64,000 nt of DNA from CAVQEK01 sp964596645 (GTDB lineage Bacteria; Bacteroidota; Bacteroidia; Cytophagales; Cyclobacteriaceae): NCBI GenBank assembly GCA_964596645.1, contig CAZQVB010000013.1, positions 1 to 64,000 on the forward strand, in the 5' to 3' direction. The translations under genes and the position numbers were made by a program. Position 1 is the first letter of the stretch. Every line of letters starts with the position of its first letter. Positions 35,886-43,468 of the stretch are shown here, piece by piece. The notes beneath the pieces are model-generated. The model was given only the letters and a program-made list of their open reading frames with translations, had not been told where the DNA came from and ran no database searches.

Positions 35886-38624
35886 TTATGAAAATGCTTT
35901 TTCTACAATTTCCTGCTGCTCTTGCTGGTGTACTTTGCTGTAGCCCGTAGCGGGGGAGGCACTTGGTTTTCTGAATATTCCCTCAGCTACTTCATTGCGA
36001 TATTTTCTCAATATATACGTCCAGGCACCCATATTTTCCGGCTCTTCCTGTACCCACACCAGCTTGGCGTTCTTATCGTAAGTACCAAGTACTTTCTCCA
36101 ATTGCTTCACCGGCCAGGGGAAAAGTTGCTCTATGCGGATAAGGGCTACGTCTTTTCGCTTTGTTTTCTGCTGCTCGGTGAGCAAATCGTAATACAGCTT
36201 GCCGGAGCACAGCAATATCTTTTTCACCTTTTTCGCATCGGCATACTCATCATTGTATACTTCCTGAAATCCACCTTCGGTGAAATGAGATACGGGCGAC
36301 ACCACCTCGGAGTGCCTGAGCAGCGACTTGGGCGCCATTACTACGCAGGGTTTGCGGAAGTTCCAGGCCAGTTGGCGCCTCAGCAAATGAAAGAAATTGG
36401 CCGGTTTGGTGATGTTGGCCACAATCATGTTGAAATCAGCGGCCAGCTCCAGAAACCGCTCCAGGCGTGCACTGGAATGCTCCGGCCCCTGACCTTCGTA
36501 GCCATGCGGCAGCAGCATCACGAGCCCGTTCATGCGCTGCCATTTGGTGCCTGCGCTGGTCACAAACTGGTCGATAAGTACCTGTGCGCCGTTGGCAAAA
36601 TCACCAAATTGTGCTTCCCAAAGCACGAGGGCATTTGGGGTGGCCATGGCATAGCCGTATTCGAAACCCAGCACACCATACTCCGAAAGCAGGGAATTGT
36701 AGATCTGAAACTCCGGCAAGCCTTCCTCTATGTTGCAGAGAAAGCAGTAAGGCTCGTTCGTTTCGGTATCGAATACTACAGAATGCCGGTGTGAAAAGGT
36801 GCCGCGCTTCACGTCCTGCCCGGACATGCGCACAATTTTCATTTCCAGCAGCAGCGTGCCATAAGCCAGCAGCTCGGCATCGGCCCAGTTCAGCTCTTTC
36901 TTCTCGAAGAAATTGTTCTTCCGTTCCTTGAGCAGCTTATCTATTTGTTTGATGGCTTTAAAACCTTTGGGCAATCGGGTAAGTGCTTTGCCCACTTTTT
37001 CTACCATTTCGTCAGAAACACCTGTCTCCGGCGACTGGTCGAAATCTTCTGGTTTGGAGCGTTCAAGCTGCTGCCATTCTTCCTCTATCTTCTGTGGCTG
37101 GTAGGGTAGCGGCTTTTGCTTTACCTGGTTTAGGCGATCTTGCAGCAAGCTGCGAAACTCCTTGTCCATGTTTTTGGCCAGCTCTGCATCTACGTCGCCG
37201 CGCTCAATTAATCTTTTCGAATACACCTCGCGCGGGTTGGGGTGCTTGGCGATGACGTTGTACAGTTTCGGCTGGGTAAACTTCGGTTCGTCGCTTTCAT
37301 TGTGCCCATGCCGCCTGTAGCACAGCAGGTCTATATAAATGTCTTTACCAAATTTCTGCCGGTACTCTATCGCCAGCAAGGAGCAGAAGTTCACCGCTTC
37401 GGCATCGTCGCCATTCACGTGCAGTATGGGTGCGTCTACTATTTTACCGATGTCGGTGCAGTAAATGCTTGAGCGGGCATCGTCGTAGTCGGTGGTGAAA
37501 CCCATTTGATTGTTGATGACGAAGTGAATGGTGCCGCCTACGGTGTAGCCCTGCAGGTTGGCCATCTGCGTGATTTCATACACCACACCCTGGCCGGCAA
37601 TGGCCGCATCGCCATGTATGAGTATCGGCAATGCCTTCCTTAAGTTACCTTGGTATTCATCATCTATTTGGGCTCTGGTGTAGCCCAGCACCACCGGGTC
37701 TACGGCCTCCAGGTGCGAAGGGTTTGGTGCGAGCTTGAGGTACATTTCGTGCCCGTCTTCATCTACAAATTTGCTCGAGTATCCCAAGTGGTATTTCACA
37801 TCGCCATAGCCCATGGTCATGTCGGGTACGGCGGTTCCTTCAAATTCGCTGAAAATTTCTTCGTAGGTTTTGCCAATGATGTTGGCCAGCACATTCAACC
37901 TGCCCCTGTGTGCCATACCGATCACCACCTCATCGACACCACTTTTGGCGGCATTGCGTATGATCTTGTCGAGCGCGGGAATGGTGTTCTCTCCGCCTTC
38001 CAGCGAAAAGCGTTTCTGACCGATGTATTTAGTGTGCAGGAAATTTTCAAAAACCACCGCTTCATTCAGTTTGGACAGAATGCGCTGCTTTTCCTGCACT
38101 TCCGGGTTGAAATGCAGAAATTTCTTTTCGGCTTTGTCTTTAAACCAGTCGATCACCTCAGGGTCGCGGATGTGCATGTATTCAAAGCCAATGGGGCCCA
38201 GGTACACGTGATTCAGCGCATCAATGATGTTGCGCAATTTGGTTTTGCCCAGGCCTATGGTGTGGCCCACTTCATATTCATACTCTTTGTCCAGGTCGTC
38301 TTCCGACAGGTCGAAATCTTCTAGGCTGAGCTTTACGTTGTGCTTGCGCCGTGGCCGTACCGGGTTGGTATCCGATTTCAGGTGCCCACGGGTGCGGTAG
38401 GCGTGAATGATGTTGCGCACGCCCAGCTCTTTGAGCGATATGGAGTCTTCGCCTGCTCCGGTGCTTGCGCCGTTGGCGGAGCCATTGTGCTTGTTAGAAA
38501 ATTCGAAGCCTTCGAAGAAATGTTGCCAGCTCGCATCGACGGAGTCAGGTGACTTTTTGTACTGCTGGTACAGGTCGTCTATGTAGCTTACCTCTGCATT
38601 GGCGATATATGAATATTTGTCCAT
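35886..38624 (-). CDS. sucA: 2-oxoglutarate dehydrogenase E1 component
   Basis: A 912-residue thiamine-diphosphate-dependent E1. It begins with the E1o N-terminal segment (Y-I-D-D-L-Y-Q-Q-Y ... D-A-S-W-Q-H-F-F-E-G-F), which interacts with E2. Then come the TPP-binding region (GDAAIAGQGVVYE and the acidic motif around HVNGDDAEAV) and the transketolase-like domain (GTFSHRHSVVFD ... YGYAMATPNALVLWEAQFGDFANGAQ). It decarboxylates 2-oxoglutarate in the TCA cycle. It is first of three genes with sucB and lpdA. A candidate promoter lies upstream. Confidence 0.97.
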   Translation of the reverse strand: MDKYSYIANAEVSYIDDLYQQYKKSPDSVDASWQHFFEGFEFSNKHNGSANGASTGAGEDSISLKELGVRNIIHAYRTRGHLKSDTNPVRPRRKHNVKLSLEDFDLSEDDLDKEYEYEVGHTIGLGKTKLRNIIDALNHVYLGPIGFEYMHIRDPEVIDWFKDKAEKKFLHFNPEVQEKQRILSKLNEAVVFENFLHTKYIGQKRFSLEGGENTIPALDKIIRNAAKSGVDEVVIGMAHRGRLNVLANIIGKTYEEIFSEFEGTAVPDMTMGYGDVKYHLGYSSKFVDEDGHEMYLKLAPNPSHLEAVDPVVLGYTRAQIDDEYQGNLRKALPILIHGDAAIAGQGVVYEITQMANLQGYTVGGTIHFVINNQMGFTTDYDDARSSIYCTDIGKIVDAPILHVNGDDAEAVNFCSLLAIEYRQKFGKDIYIDLLCYRRHGHNESDEPKFTQPKLYNVIAKHPNPREVYSKRLIERGDVDAELAKNMDKEFRSLLQDRLNQVKQKPLPYQPQKIEEEWQQLERSKPEDFDQSPETGVSDEMVEKVGKALTRLPKGFKAIKQIDKLLKERKNNFFEKKELNWADAELLAYGTLLLEMKIVRMSGQDVKRGTFSHRHSVVFDTETNEPYCFLCNIEEGLPEFQIYNSLLSEYGVLGFEYGYAMATPNALVLWEAQFGDFANGAQVLIDQFVTSAGTKWQRMNGLVMLLPHGYEGQGPEHSSARLERFLELAADFNMIVANITKPANFFHLLRRQLAWNFRKPCVVMAPKSLLRHSEVVSPVSHFTEGGFQEVYNDEYADAKKVKKILLCSGKLYYDLLTEQQKTKRKDVALIRIEQLFPWPVKQLEKVLGTYDKNAKLVWVQEEPENMGAWTYILRKYRNEVAEGIFRKPSASPATGYSKVHQQEQQEIVEKAFS

Positions 38625-38652
38625 TTGAAAATGCGGAATGTGTTTCGTCTGT

Positions 38653-38709
38653 CAAAAGTAATTATTATTTGCAGGGCCTGAAAACCTTAAATTCGTTTAA
38701 GCAAATATA
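38653..38709 (-). promoter_or_regulatory. Two candidate -7 elements upstream of sucA
   Basis: On the minus strand TATATTTG (38702-38709) and TACTTTTG (38653-38660) both fit TAnnTTTG, 78 and 29 bp before the sucA ATG. For the first, a TTTG lies about 23 bp further upstream. Which is used cannot be told. Confidence 0.5.
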
Positions 38710-38975
38710 TGCTTTGAATTAACTCAGGCGAACAAAATCATATAAAGCAGAACGGATGTTGCGGCCTGCTCTATTATATATTCATAAGACTAACCGATAT
38801 ATGCACATACAGTTTGGAAACAACAGAGATGGGTATTGCCCGGCGTAGAGGAGCGAGGAGCAGCAGATCTGTGAAAAGCGGCATATTTTGTTAGATCAAT
38901 GGATGTATAAAAGCTTCTCACGTGTAGTGATTACAAATTATCAGCACGAATATTTCCGAAGGATAAAGAATACCG

Positions 38976-38983
38976 TATCTTTG
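38976..38983 (+). promoter_or_regulatory. Bacteroidota -7 element (TATCTTTG) of the rpsP operon
   Basis: TATCTTTG fits TAnnTTTG and continues TTTGCACTCC, the same bases as the rplS promoter. It is 55 bp before the rpsP ATG, leaving a short leader. A TTTC lies about 19 bp upstream as a weak -33. Confidence 0.65.
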
Positions 38984-39038
38984 CACTCCTTTTTTGAGAG
39001 GATGGACGTGTTCCGCACATAAACTTTAAAATTAATCA

Positions 39039-39872
39039 ATGGCAGTAAGAATCAGACTGACGCGTCGAGGACGCAAAAAGTTGGCATTATTCGACGTGAT
39101 CGTAGCAGATGCCAGATCGAAAAGAGATGGTCGTTTTATTGAAAAGTTGGGCACATACAACCCGACCACCAATCCGGCCACCATTGACCTGAACGATGAC
39201 AAGACACTGGACTGGTTGCTGAAAGGTGCACAGCCCAGCGATACAGCAAAGCGCATCCTTTCGTATCGGGGTCTTATGTTGAAGAAGCATTTGCAGGTGG
39301 GTGTCAATAAAGGCGCCATTACTCAGGAAGATGCAGATAAACGCTTCGACAACTGGCTGCAAGAAAAAGAGGCTAAAATAGCCGGCAAGGTTGATACCCT
39401 TGAGAAAAAGAAAGACGAGAAAGCACAGGCACGTCTGGAAGCCGAGCGCAAGAAGAAAGAAGAACGTGCAGAGGCTTTGCGCAAGAAGAACGTGGTGGAA
39501 GAAGAGCCTGCAGCAGTGGCAGAAGACGAAGCCGCCGCACAACCCGCTGAGCCTGTAGCGGCCCAAGCGGAAGAAGCAGCGAAAACGGAGGAAGCACCGA
39601 AGGCTGAGGAAGCGCCGAAAGCTGAAGCCAAGCCGGCTGAACAAGAAGAGCCGAAGGCAGAGGTGAAAGCGGAAGAAGCTCCTAAAGCCGAAGAACCCAC
39701 TAAAGAGGCAGAAGCTGCCGGCAAAGCGGAAGAAGTAGCTGCGGCAGAGGAAACTCCGAAAGCTGAGCAAAAAGAAGAAGCCGGCAAACCTGCAGAAGAA
39801 GCAACTCAGACTGAGAAAAAATCAGATGAGGCTGAAGCTGCCGATGAGGCTTCCGAAGAAGAGAAGAAGTAA
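39039..39872 (+). CDS. rpsP: Ribosomal protein S16 with very long acidic tail
   Basis: A 277-residue protein. Residues 1-82 are a standard S16 (VRIRLTRRGRKKLALFDVIVAD; G-T-Y-N-P), needed for 30S assembly. A charged Lys/Glu/Arg helix (about 85-150) follows, then ~125 residues made almost wholly of Ala, Glu, Lys and Pro with repeated E-E-A-P-K-A-E units. S16 is usually 80-90 residues, and Bacteroidota forms often run to 150-190, so this tail is unusually long. It is unlikely to fold as a globular domain. It is first in the rpsP-rimM-trmD-rplS cluster, 14 bp before rimM. Confidence 0.95.
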   Translation: MAVRIRLTRRGRKKLALFDVIVADARSKRDGRFIEKLGTYNPTTNPATIDLNDDKTLDWLLKGAQPSDTAKRILSYRGLMLKKHLQVGVNKGAITQEDADKRFDNWLQEKEAKIAGKVDTLEKKKDEKAQARLEAERKKKEERAEALRKKNVVEEEPAAVAEDEAAAQPAEPVAAQAEEAAKTEEAPKAEEAPKAEAKPAEQEEPKAEVKAEEAPKAEEPTKEAEAAGKAEEVAAAEETPKAEQKEEAGKPAEEATQTEKKSDEAEAADEASEEEKK

Positions 39873-39886
39873 TCGTTTGCTGACCT

Positions 39887-40417
39887 ATGCGGCTAGATGA
39901 ATGTTTCCAGTTGGGGCAAGTCATAAAACCGCACGGCAAAGACGGGGCGTTGGTCATTTATATTGATGCTGACGACCCCACAGAATACACTACATTGGAA
40001 TCAGTGCTTGTCGATATCAACGGCAGCCTGGTTCCTTTTTTTATTGAGCATATTCAGCTGGTAAAAGAAAAAAGGGCCATTGCACGCTTCGATGGCGTGA
40101 CCTCCATGCAGGAGGCCGAAAATCTCCGCTCAAAAGCACTCTACCTGCCACTGGCCAGCCTGCCGCCACTTCCCGAAGGCCAATTTTATTATCACGACAT
40201 CATCGATTATCTGGTGGTTGATGAGCGCGAAGGCAGCCTTGGCCGCGTAAGCGCTGTATATACCGCCCCATCGCAAGACCTGCTCGTGATGCATTATCAG
40301 GAAAAAGAGGTGTTGATTCCTGTGCAAGATCATATTGTGATTCGCGCAGACCACGAACAAAAACAGCTTCTCGTAGCCCTGCCCGACGGGCTTCTGGACG
40401 TATATCTGAACCCATAG
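39887..40417 (+). CDS. rimM: Ribosome maturation factor RimM
   Basis: A 176-residue protein that helps fold the 3' (head) domain of 16S rRNA, binding S19. The N-terminal RimM domain (G-Q-V-I-K-P-H-G-K-D-G-A) and the C-terminal PRC-barrel region (Y-Y-H-D-I-I-D-Y ... D-L-L-V-M-H-Y ... L-I-P) are both present. It lies in its usual place between rpsP and trmD, 3 bp before trmD. Confidence 0.95.
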   Translation: MRLDECFQLGQVIKPHGKDGALVIYIDADDPTEYTTLESVLVDINGSLVPFFIEHIQLVKEKRAIARFDGVTSMQEAENLRSKALYLPLASLPPLPEGQFYYHDIIDYLVVDEREGSLGRVSAVYTAPSQDLLVMHYQEKEVLIPVQDHIVIRADHEQKQLLVALPDGLLDVYLNP

Positions 40418-40420
40418 TCC

Positions 40421-41095
40421 ATGCGCATCGACATCATTACCTGCCTACCGGCCTTACTGGAGGGCCCGTTTGACCATTCCATTGTAAAGCGCGCCAGAGA
40501 TAAGGGCCTCGCCGAGGTGCATGTACACGATCTGCGCGAATATGCTGCCGGCAAGCACCGGCAAACCGACGACTATGCCTATGGCGGCGGTGCAGGCATG
40601 GTGATGATGATAGAGCCGATAGACCGCTGCATCACGGCGCTCAAGACCAAATCAGACTACGATGAAGTGATCTTTATGACGCCCGACGGGGAGACGCTGA
40701 ATCAGAATATGGCCAATGCCCTGAGCCTTGCGAAAAACCTGATAGTGCTCTGCGGCCACTACAAGGGGGTGGATGAGCGGGCACGTGCCGCATTCGTGAC
40801 CAGGGAGATCAGCATAGGCGATTATGTTCTTTCAGGGGGAGAGCTTGCCGCCGCCGTTCTCACAGACGCGGTCATACGTTTACTGCCCGGGGTGCTTTCT
40901 GACGAAACTTCGGCGCTGAGCGACTCCTTTCAGGACCACCTGCTGGCGCCCCCCGTGTATACCCGGCCGGCCGTGTACAAAGGCATGACAGTACCCGACG
41001 TGCTGCTGTCGGGCCACCAGTCGCACATTGAGCGCTGGCGCCACGAGCAGGCCGTAGCCCGCACCCAAGCACGCCGCCCCGATCTGTTGCAATAG
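40421..41095 (+). CDS. trmD: tRNA (guanine-N1)-methyltransferase TrmD
   Basis: A 224-residue SPOUT-class methyltransferase that makes m1G37 in tRNAs reading CNN and related codons, preventing frameshifts. The knotted SAM-binding site is evident: LCGHYKGVDERAR, then EISIGDYVLSGGELAA. The N-terminal M-R-I-D-I-I-T and YGGGAGMVM are typical. It is third in the cluster, 3 bp after rimM. Length is close to the family's short end. Confidence 0.97.
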   Translation: MRIDIITCLPALLEGPFDHSIVKRARDKGLAEVHVHDLREYAAGKHRQTDDYAYGGGAGMVMMIEPIDRCITALKTKSDYDEVIFMTPDGETLNQNMANALSLAKNLIVLCGHYKGVDERARAAFVTREISIGDYVLSGGELAAAVLTDAVIRLLPGVLSDETSALSDSFQDHLLAPPVYTRPAVYKGMTVPDVLLSGHQSHIERWRHEQAVARTQARRPDLLQ

Positions 41096-41182
41096 CCCGA
41101 CAGGGAGTGAGTAACGATGCTTTCCGGCAGCAGCGTCTTCATTATATTTTCAAATGCATGTTTCAATAAATATAATAATCGC

Positions 41183-41190
41183 TATATTTG
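41183..41190 (+). promoter_or_regulatory. Bacteroidota -7 element (TATATTTG) of rplS
   Basis: TATATTTG fits TAnnTTTG and is followed by CACTCC, as at the rpsP promoter. It is 39 bp before the rplS ATG, so rplS has its own promoter besides any read-through from trmD. Confidence 0.65.
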
Positions 41191-41229
41191 CACTCCATTT
41201 TGCAAAGAAGCCTTAATCAAGCAGATCAG

Positions 41230-41589
41230 ATGAGCAATTCCATCATAAAAGAATTAGAGAAAGAAGCGATAGAGACCCGAGGCAATTTCCCTGATTTCAA
41301 GCCGGGCGATACGGTTAATGTTGCCGTGAAAATTAAAGAAGGAAATAAAGAGCGTATTCAGAATTTCCAGGGTACGGTCATTCAGCGGCGCCATGTGGGC
41401 TCTAATGGCGAAACCTTCACCGTAAGAAAAATTTCAAGCGGCATTGGCGTGGAGCGTATTTTCCCCATCCTTTCGCCCAACATTGAAAGCGTGGCTGTCG
41501 TGAGGCGTGGTAAGGTAAGAAGAGCGCGACTTTTCTATCTCAGAAGTCTGCAAGGCAAAGCGGCCCGCATCAAAGAAAAACTGCGATAG
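41230..41589 (+). CDS. rplS: Ribosomal protein L19
   Basis: A 119-residue L19 (F-K-P-G-D-T-V-N-V-A-V-K-I-K-E-G ... RIQNFQGTVIQR ... ERIFPILSPNIESV-x-V-V-R-R-G-K-V-R-R-A-R-L-F-Y-L-R). It sits at the 30S-50S interface. The ATG at 41230 is used; a longer TTG frame would overlap the promoter. It is last in the rpsP-rimM-trmD-rplS cluster and is followed by a terminator. Confidence 0.97.
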   Translation: MSNSIIKELEKEAIETRGNFPDFKPGDTVNVAVKIKEGNKERIQNFQGTVIQRRHVGSNGETFTVRKISSGIGVERIFPILSPNIESVAVVRRGKVRRARLFYLRSLQGKAARIKEKLR

Positions 41590-41614
41590 GCTTCCGCTTA
41601 TTGAAAATATTTAA

Positions 41615-41641
41615 AGCCGTCCTTTGCGATGGCTTTTTTTA
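41615..41641 (+). terminator. Intrinsic terminator after rplS
   Basis: AGCCGTC and GATGGCT form a 7-bp stem (one G-T pair), followed by a run of T residues, 26 bp after the stop. Confidence 0.75.
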
Positions 41642-42064
41642 TGGGCAAATAGCTCCGGTGGCCGATCTTCAGTGCCAATTCCAATTTTTTAGATTTACAC
41701 CATGCCCTCTACTGATTGGACTAGCGGTATAATGCTATTTCGTTGTAGATCTTTCTCAGTTAGTTTCCTTATTTGAACTGTAAAAAATGAACGGGCACAG
41801 ATAGTTTGAACTCACCTGTCTATGCCTTTTTTGAAAGAAGCAACTATAGCAATGATTGTTCCGTTGATTTACAGATCTGCCGGTCTACCAGTCTACTGAT
41901 CTACCAGTCTACTAATGTACTTCCCGGACTCATCGCAGCATCTAATCACTATGTCACGGATTCATTTCGGCCAACGGCTCGAATAACTATTTTTGATCAA
42001 ACGTCGGGCCCTGGCAGCAGCAGAAGGCTGTTGGTGAGGCGCTGCTGTTGAAGATTTTCTTAAA
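41642..42064. other. Intergenic region with no supported gene
   Basis: About 420 bp between the rplS terminator and dapF. It contains the short tandem repeat listed next. A small open frame (from about 41806) starts at a TTG, is built on the repeat, and is not credible. Confidence 0.6.
41874..41921. repeat. Imperfect 8-bp tandem repeat, six units
   Basis: Six consecutive 8-base units: GATCTGCC, GGTCTACC, AGTCTACT, GATCTACC, AGTCTACT, AATGTACT. Units 2-3 and 4-5 share CTACCAGTCTACT. The repeat lies in noncoding DNA upstream of dapF. Confidence 0.75.
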
Positions 42065-42853
42065 ATGATGGATACACTACAGTTTTTTAAGTTTCAGGCC
42101 ACGGGCAATGATTTTGTGATGATCGACGATCGGGCGCAGCAGTTCGACACCCATAACCACGCGTTGATTGCCCGGCTGTGTCACCGCAGGTTTGGCATTG
42201 GCGCCGATGGACTCATCCTGATCAGGGAGCATAGTGAAGCAGACTTTGAGATGATCTACTTCAATGCGGACGGCCGCTTAACCAGCCTTTGTGGCAATGG
42301 CAGTCGTTGCGCCGTACAATTTGCGCGTATGCTGGGCATGGTAGAAAGCAAAGCACTGTTCATGACGGTGGAAGGGCTGCTGGAAGCGGAGGTGGAGCAG
42401 GATGTGGTGCGCCTGCACATGCCGTCGGTACGTGCAGTTGTGTCGGGACAAGGGAGCTTCTTCGTTCATACCGGCTCGCCGCACCATGTGCAGTACGTAG
42501 ATGATATACATGCTTTTGATGTGGTCGGCACCGGACGGGCCATCCGCCATCAGCCACAATATGCACCGGGTGGGGTAAATGTGAATTTTATAAAGGAGCT
42601 GGCAGAAAACGAAATTTTTGTACGCACCTACGAGCGCGGCGTGGAAGATGAAACGCTCTCGTGCGGTACCGGGGTTACGGCCGCAGCCATCGTTTACGGA
42701 CATCAGCACAATACCAGCGAGGTGTTGGTGATGACGCCCGGTGGCGAGCTACATGTACAATTTGAAAAGTTGGCGGAGGGCATCTTTGAACAGGTGCATC
42801 TGAAGGGTGCTGCAAAAATGGTGTTTTCAGGTCAGTTTGCCGTAGGGCTATGA
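42065..42853 (+). CDS. dapF: Diaminopimelate epimerase
   Basis: A 262-residue cofactor-independent epimerase that makes meso-diaminopimelate for peptidoglycan and lysine. The two catalytic cysteines are Cys76 (in LCGNGSRCA) and Cys200 (in SCGTGVTA). The N-terminus K-F-Q-A-T-G-N-D-F-V-M-I-D is typical. It fits the DAP-type MurE encoded at 58.9 kb. Its 3' end overlaps the convergent unknown gene by six bases. Confidence 0.95.
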   Translation: MMDTLQFFKFQATGNDFVMIDDRAQQFDTHNHALIARLCHRRFGIGADGLILIREHSEADFEMIYFNADGRLTSLCGNGSRCAVQFARMLGMVESKALFMTVEGLLEAEVEQDVVRLHMPSVRAVVSGQGSFFVHTGSPHHVQYVDDIHAFDVVGTGRAIRHQPQYAPGGVNVNFIKELAENEIFVRTYERGVEDETLSCGTGVTAAAIVYGHQHNTSEVLVMTPGGELHVQFEKLAEGIFEQVHLKGAAKMVFSGQFAVGL

Positions 42854-43360
42854 GCCAGTCATCAGTTTTACTCCACGATACCTGGATATCTTGATGGCGT
42901 AGTATTGGGTGAGGAAATATTGCAGGCGCCTGGCTGCCAGCTCGGGCACGCGCTTGTTTTTATTGAAAACAACAATATCAAGCACAGCGCGAAGGAAAAA
43001 ACGGTTTCGGCAAAAAGACTGTACGCTTTTAATAAAATATTCCTGCCATTCCTGTCCGTATTTATCCATATGTGTGCTTCCGTCAAAGAGCAGCTCCAAC
43101 TGCACTTCGCCATGGTGGAAGCGGTAGATGATGGCCAGGTGCTCGTAAAACACATCAAAAGCATCTTTCGGAAAACGCCGGCTTTGCCTGATGGCCATGA
43201 TGGTGTCGTCCACCAGGCCCAGAGGGTTGTGTTCTTTCTGGTAATAGTCTTTGCAAAAGTCGGCCAGGTACAACAAGAGCCGGGGCTTCAGCTTTTCCTG
43301 TATTTGCTGCAACAAATAATTTTTATCGGAGGGAAATAGTCTTCTCGATGTCACGATCAA
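42848..43360 (-). CDS. Conserved hypothetical protein
   Basis: A 170-residue soluble, mainly helical protein that I do not recognise by family. It is rich in aromatic and basic residues, with no signal peptide or membrane helix. The start is a TTG at 43360 or a GTG two codons in (V-T-S-R-R-L-F-P-S-D-K-N); no ATG is near, and the sequence looks genic from the start. It lies between valS and dapF and overlaps the dapF end by six bases. Confidence 0.65.
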   Translation of the reverse strand: MIVTSRRLFPSDKNYLLQQIQEKLKPRLLLYLADFCKDYYQKEHNPLGLVDDTIMAIRQSRRFPKDAFDVFYEHLAIIYRFHHGEVQLELLFDGSTHMDKYGQEWQEYFIKSVQSFCRNRFFLRAVLDIVVFNKNKRVPELAARRLQYFLTQYYAIKISRYRGVKLMTGS

Positions 43361-43468
43361 TGTTTTTCTTTATGGCCAAAGTTGCCCATCACATTTTTAG
43401 CTCATAGCGAATATCTGCCGGCCAATTTAATTATTTCTGCGTTTTGCATCAAGCCGATCTTGTTCTCT

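Larger units (their letters stand above)
38625..39038. other. Divergent intergenic region between sucA and rpsP
   Basis: 414 bp, AT-rich, holding promoters for the two divergent operons (listed separately). No gene, repeat or recognisable structured RNA was seen in the middle of it. Confidence 0.6.

Noticed and set aside
41874..41921. Possible CRISPR-like array
   Set aside because: Units are only 8 bases and contiguous, without spacers; there are no cas genes in the window.
41806..42051. 81-codon plus-strand open frame upstream of dapF
   Set aside because: TTG start and a composition created by the 8-bp tandem repeat; no protein-like features.
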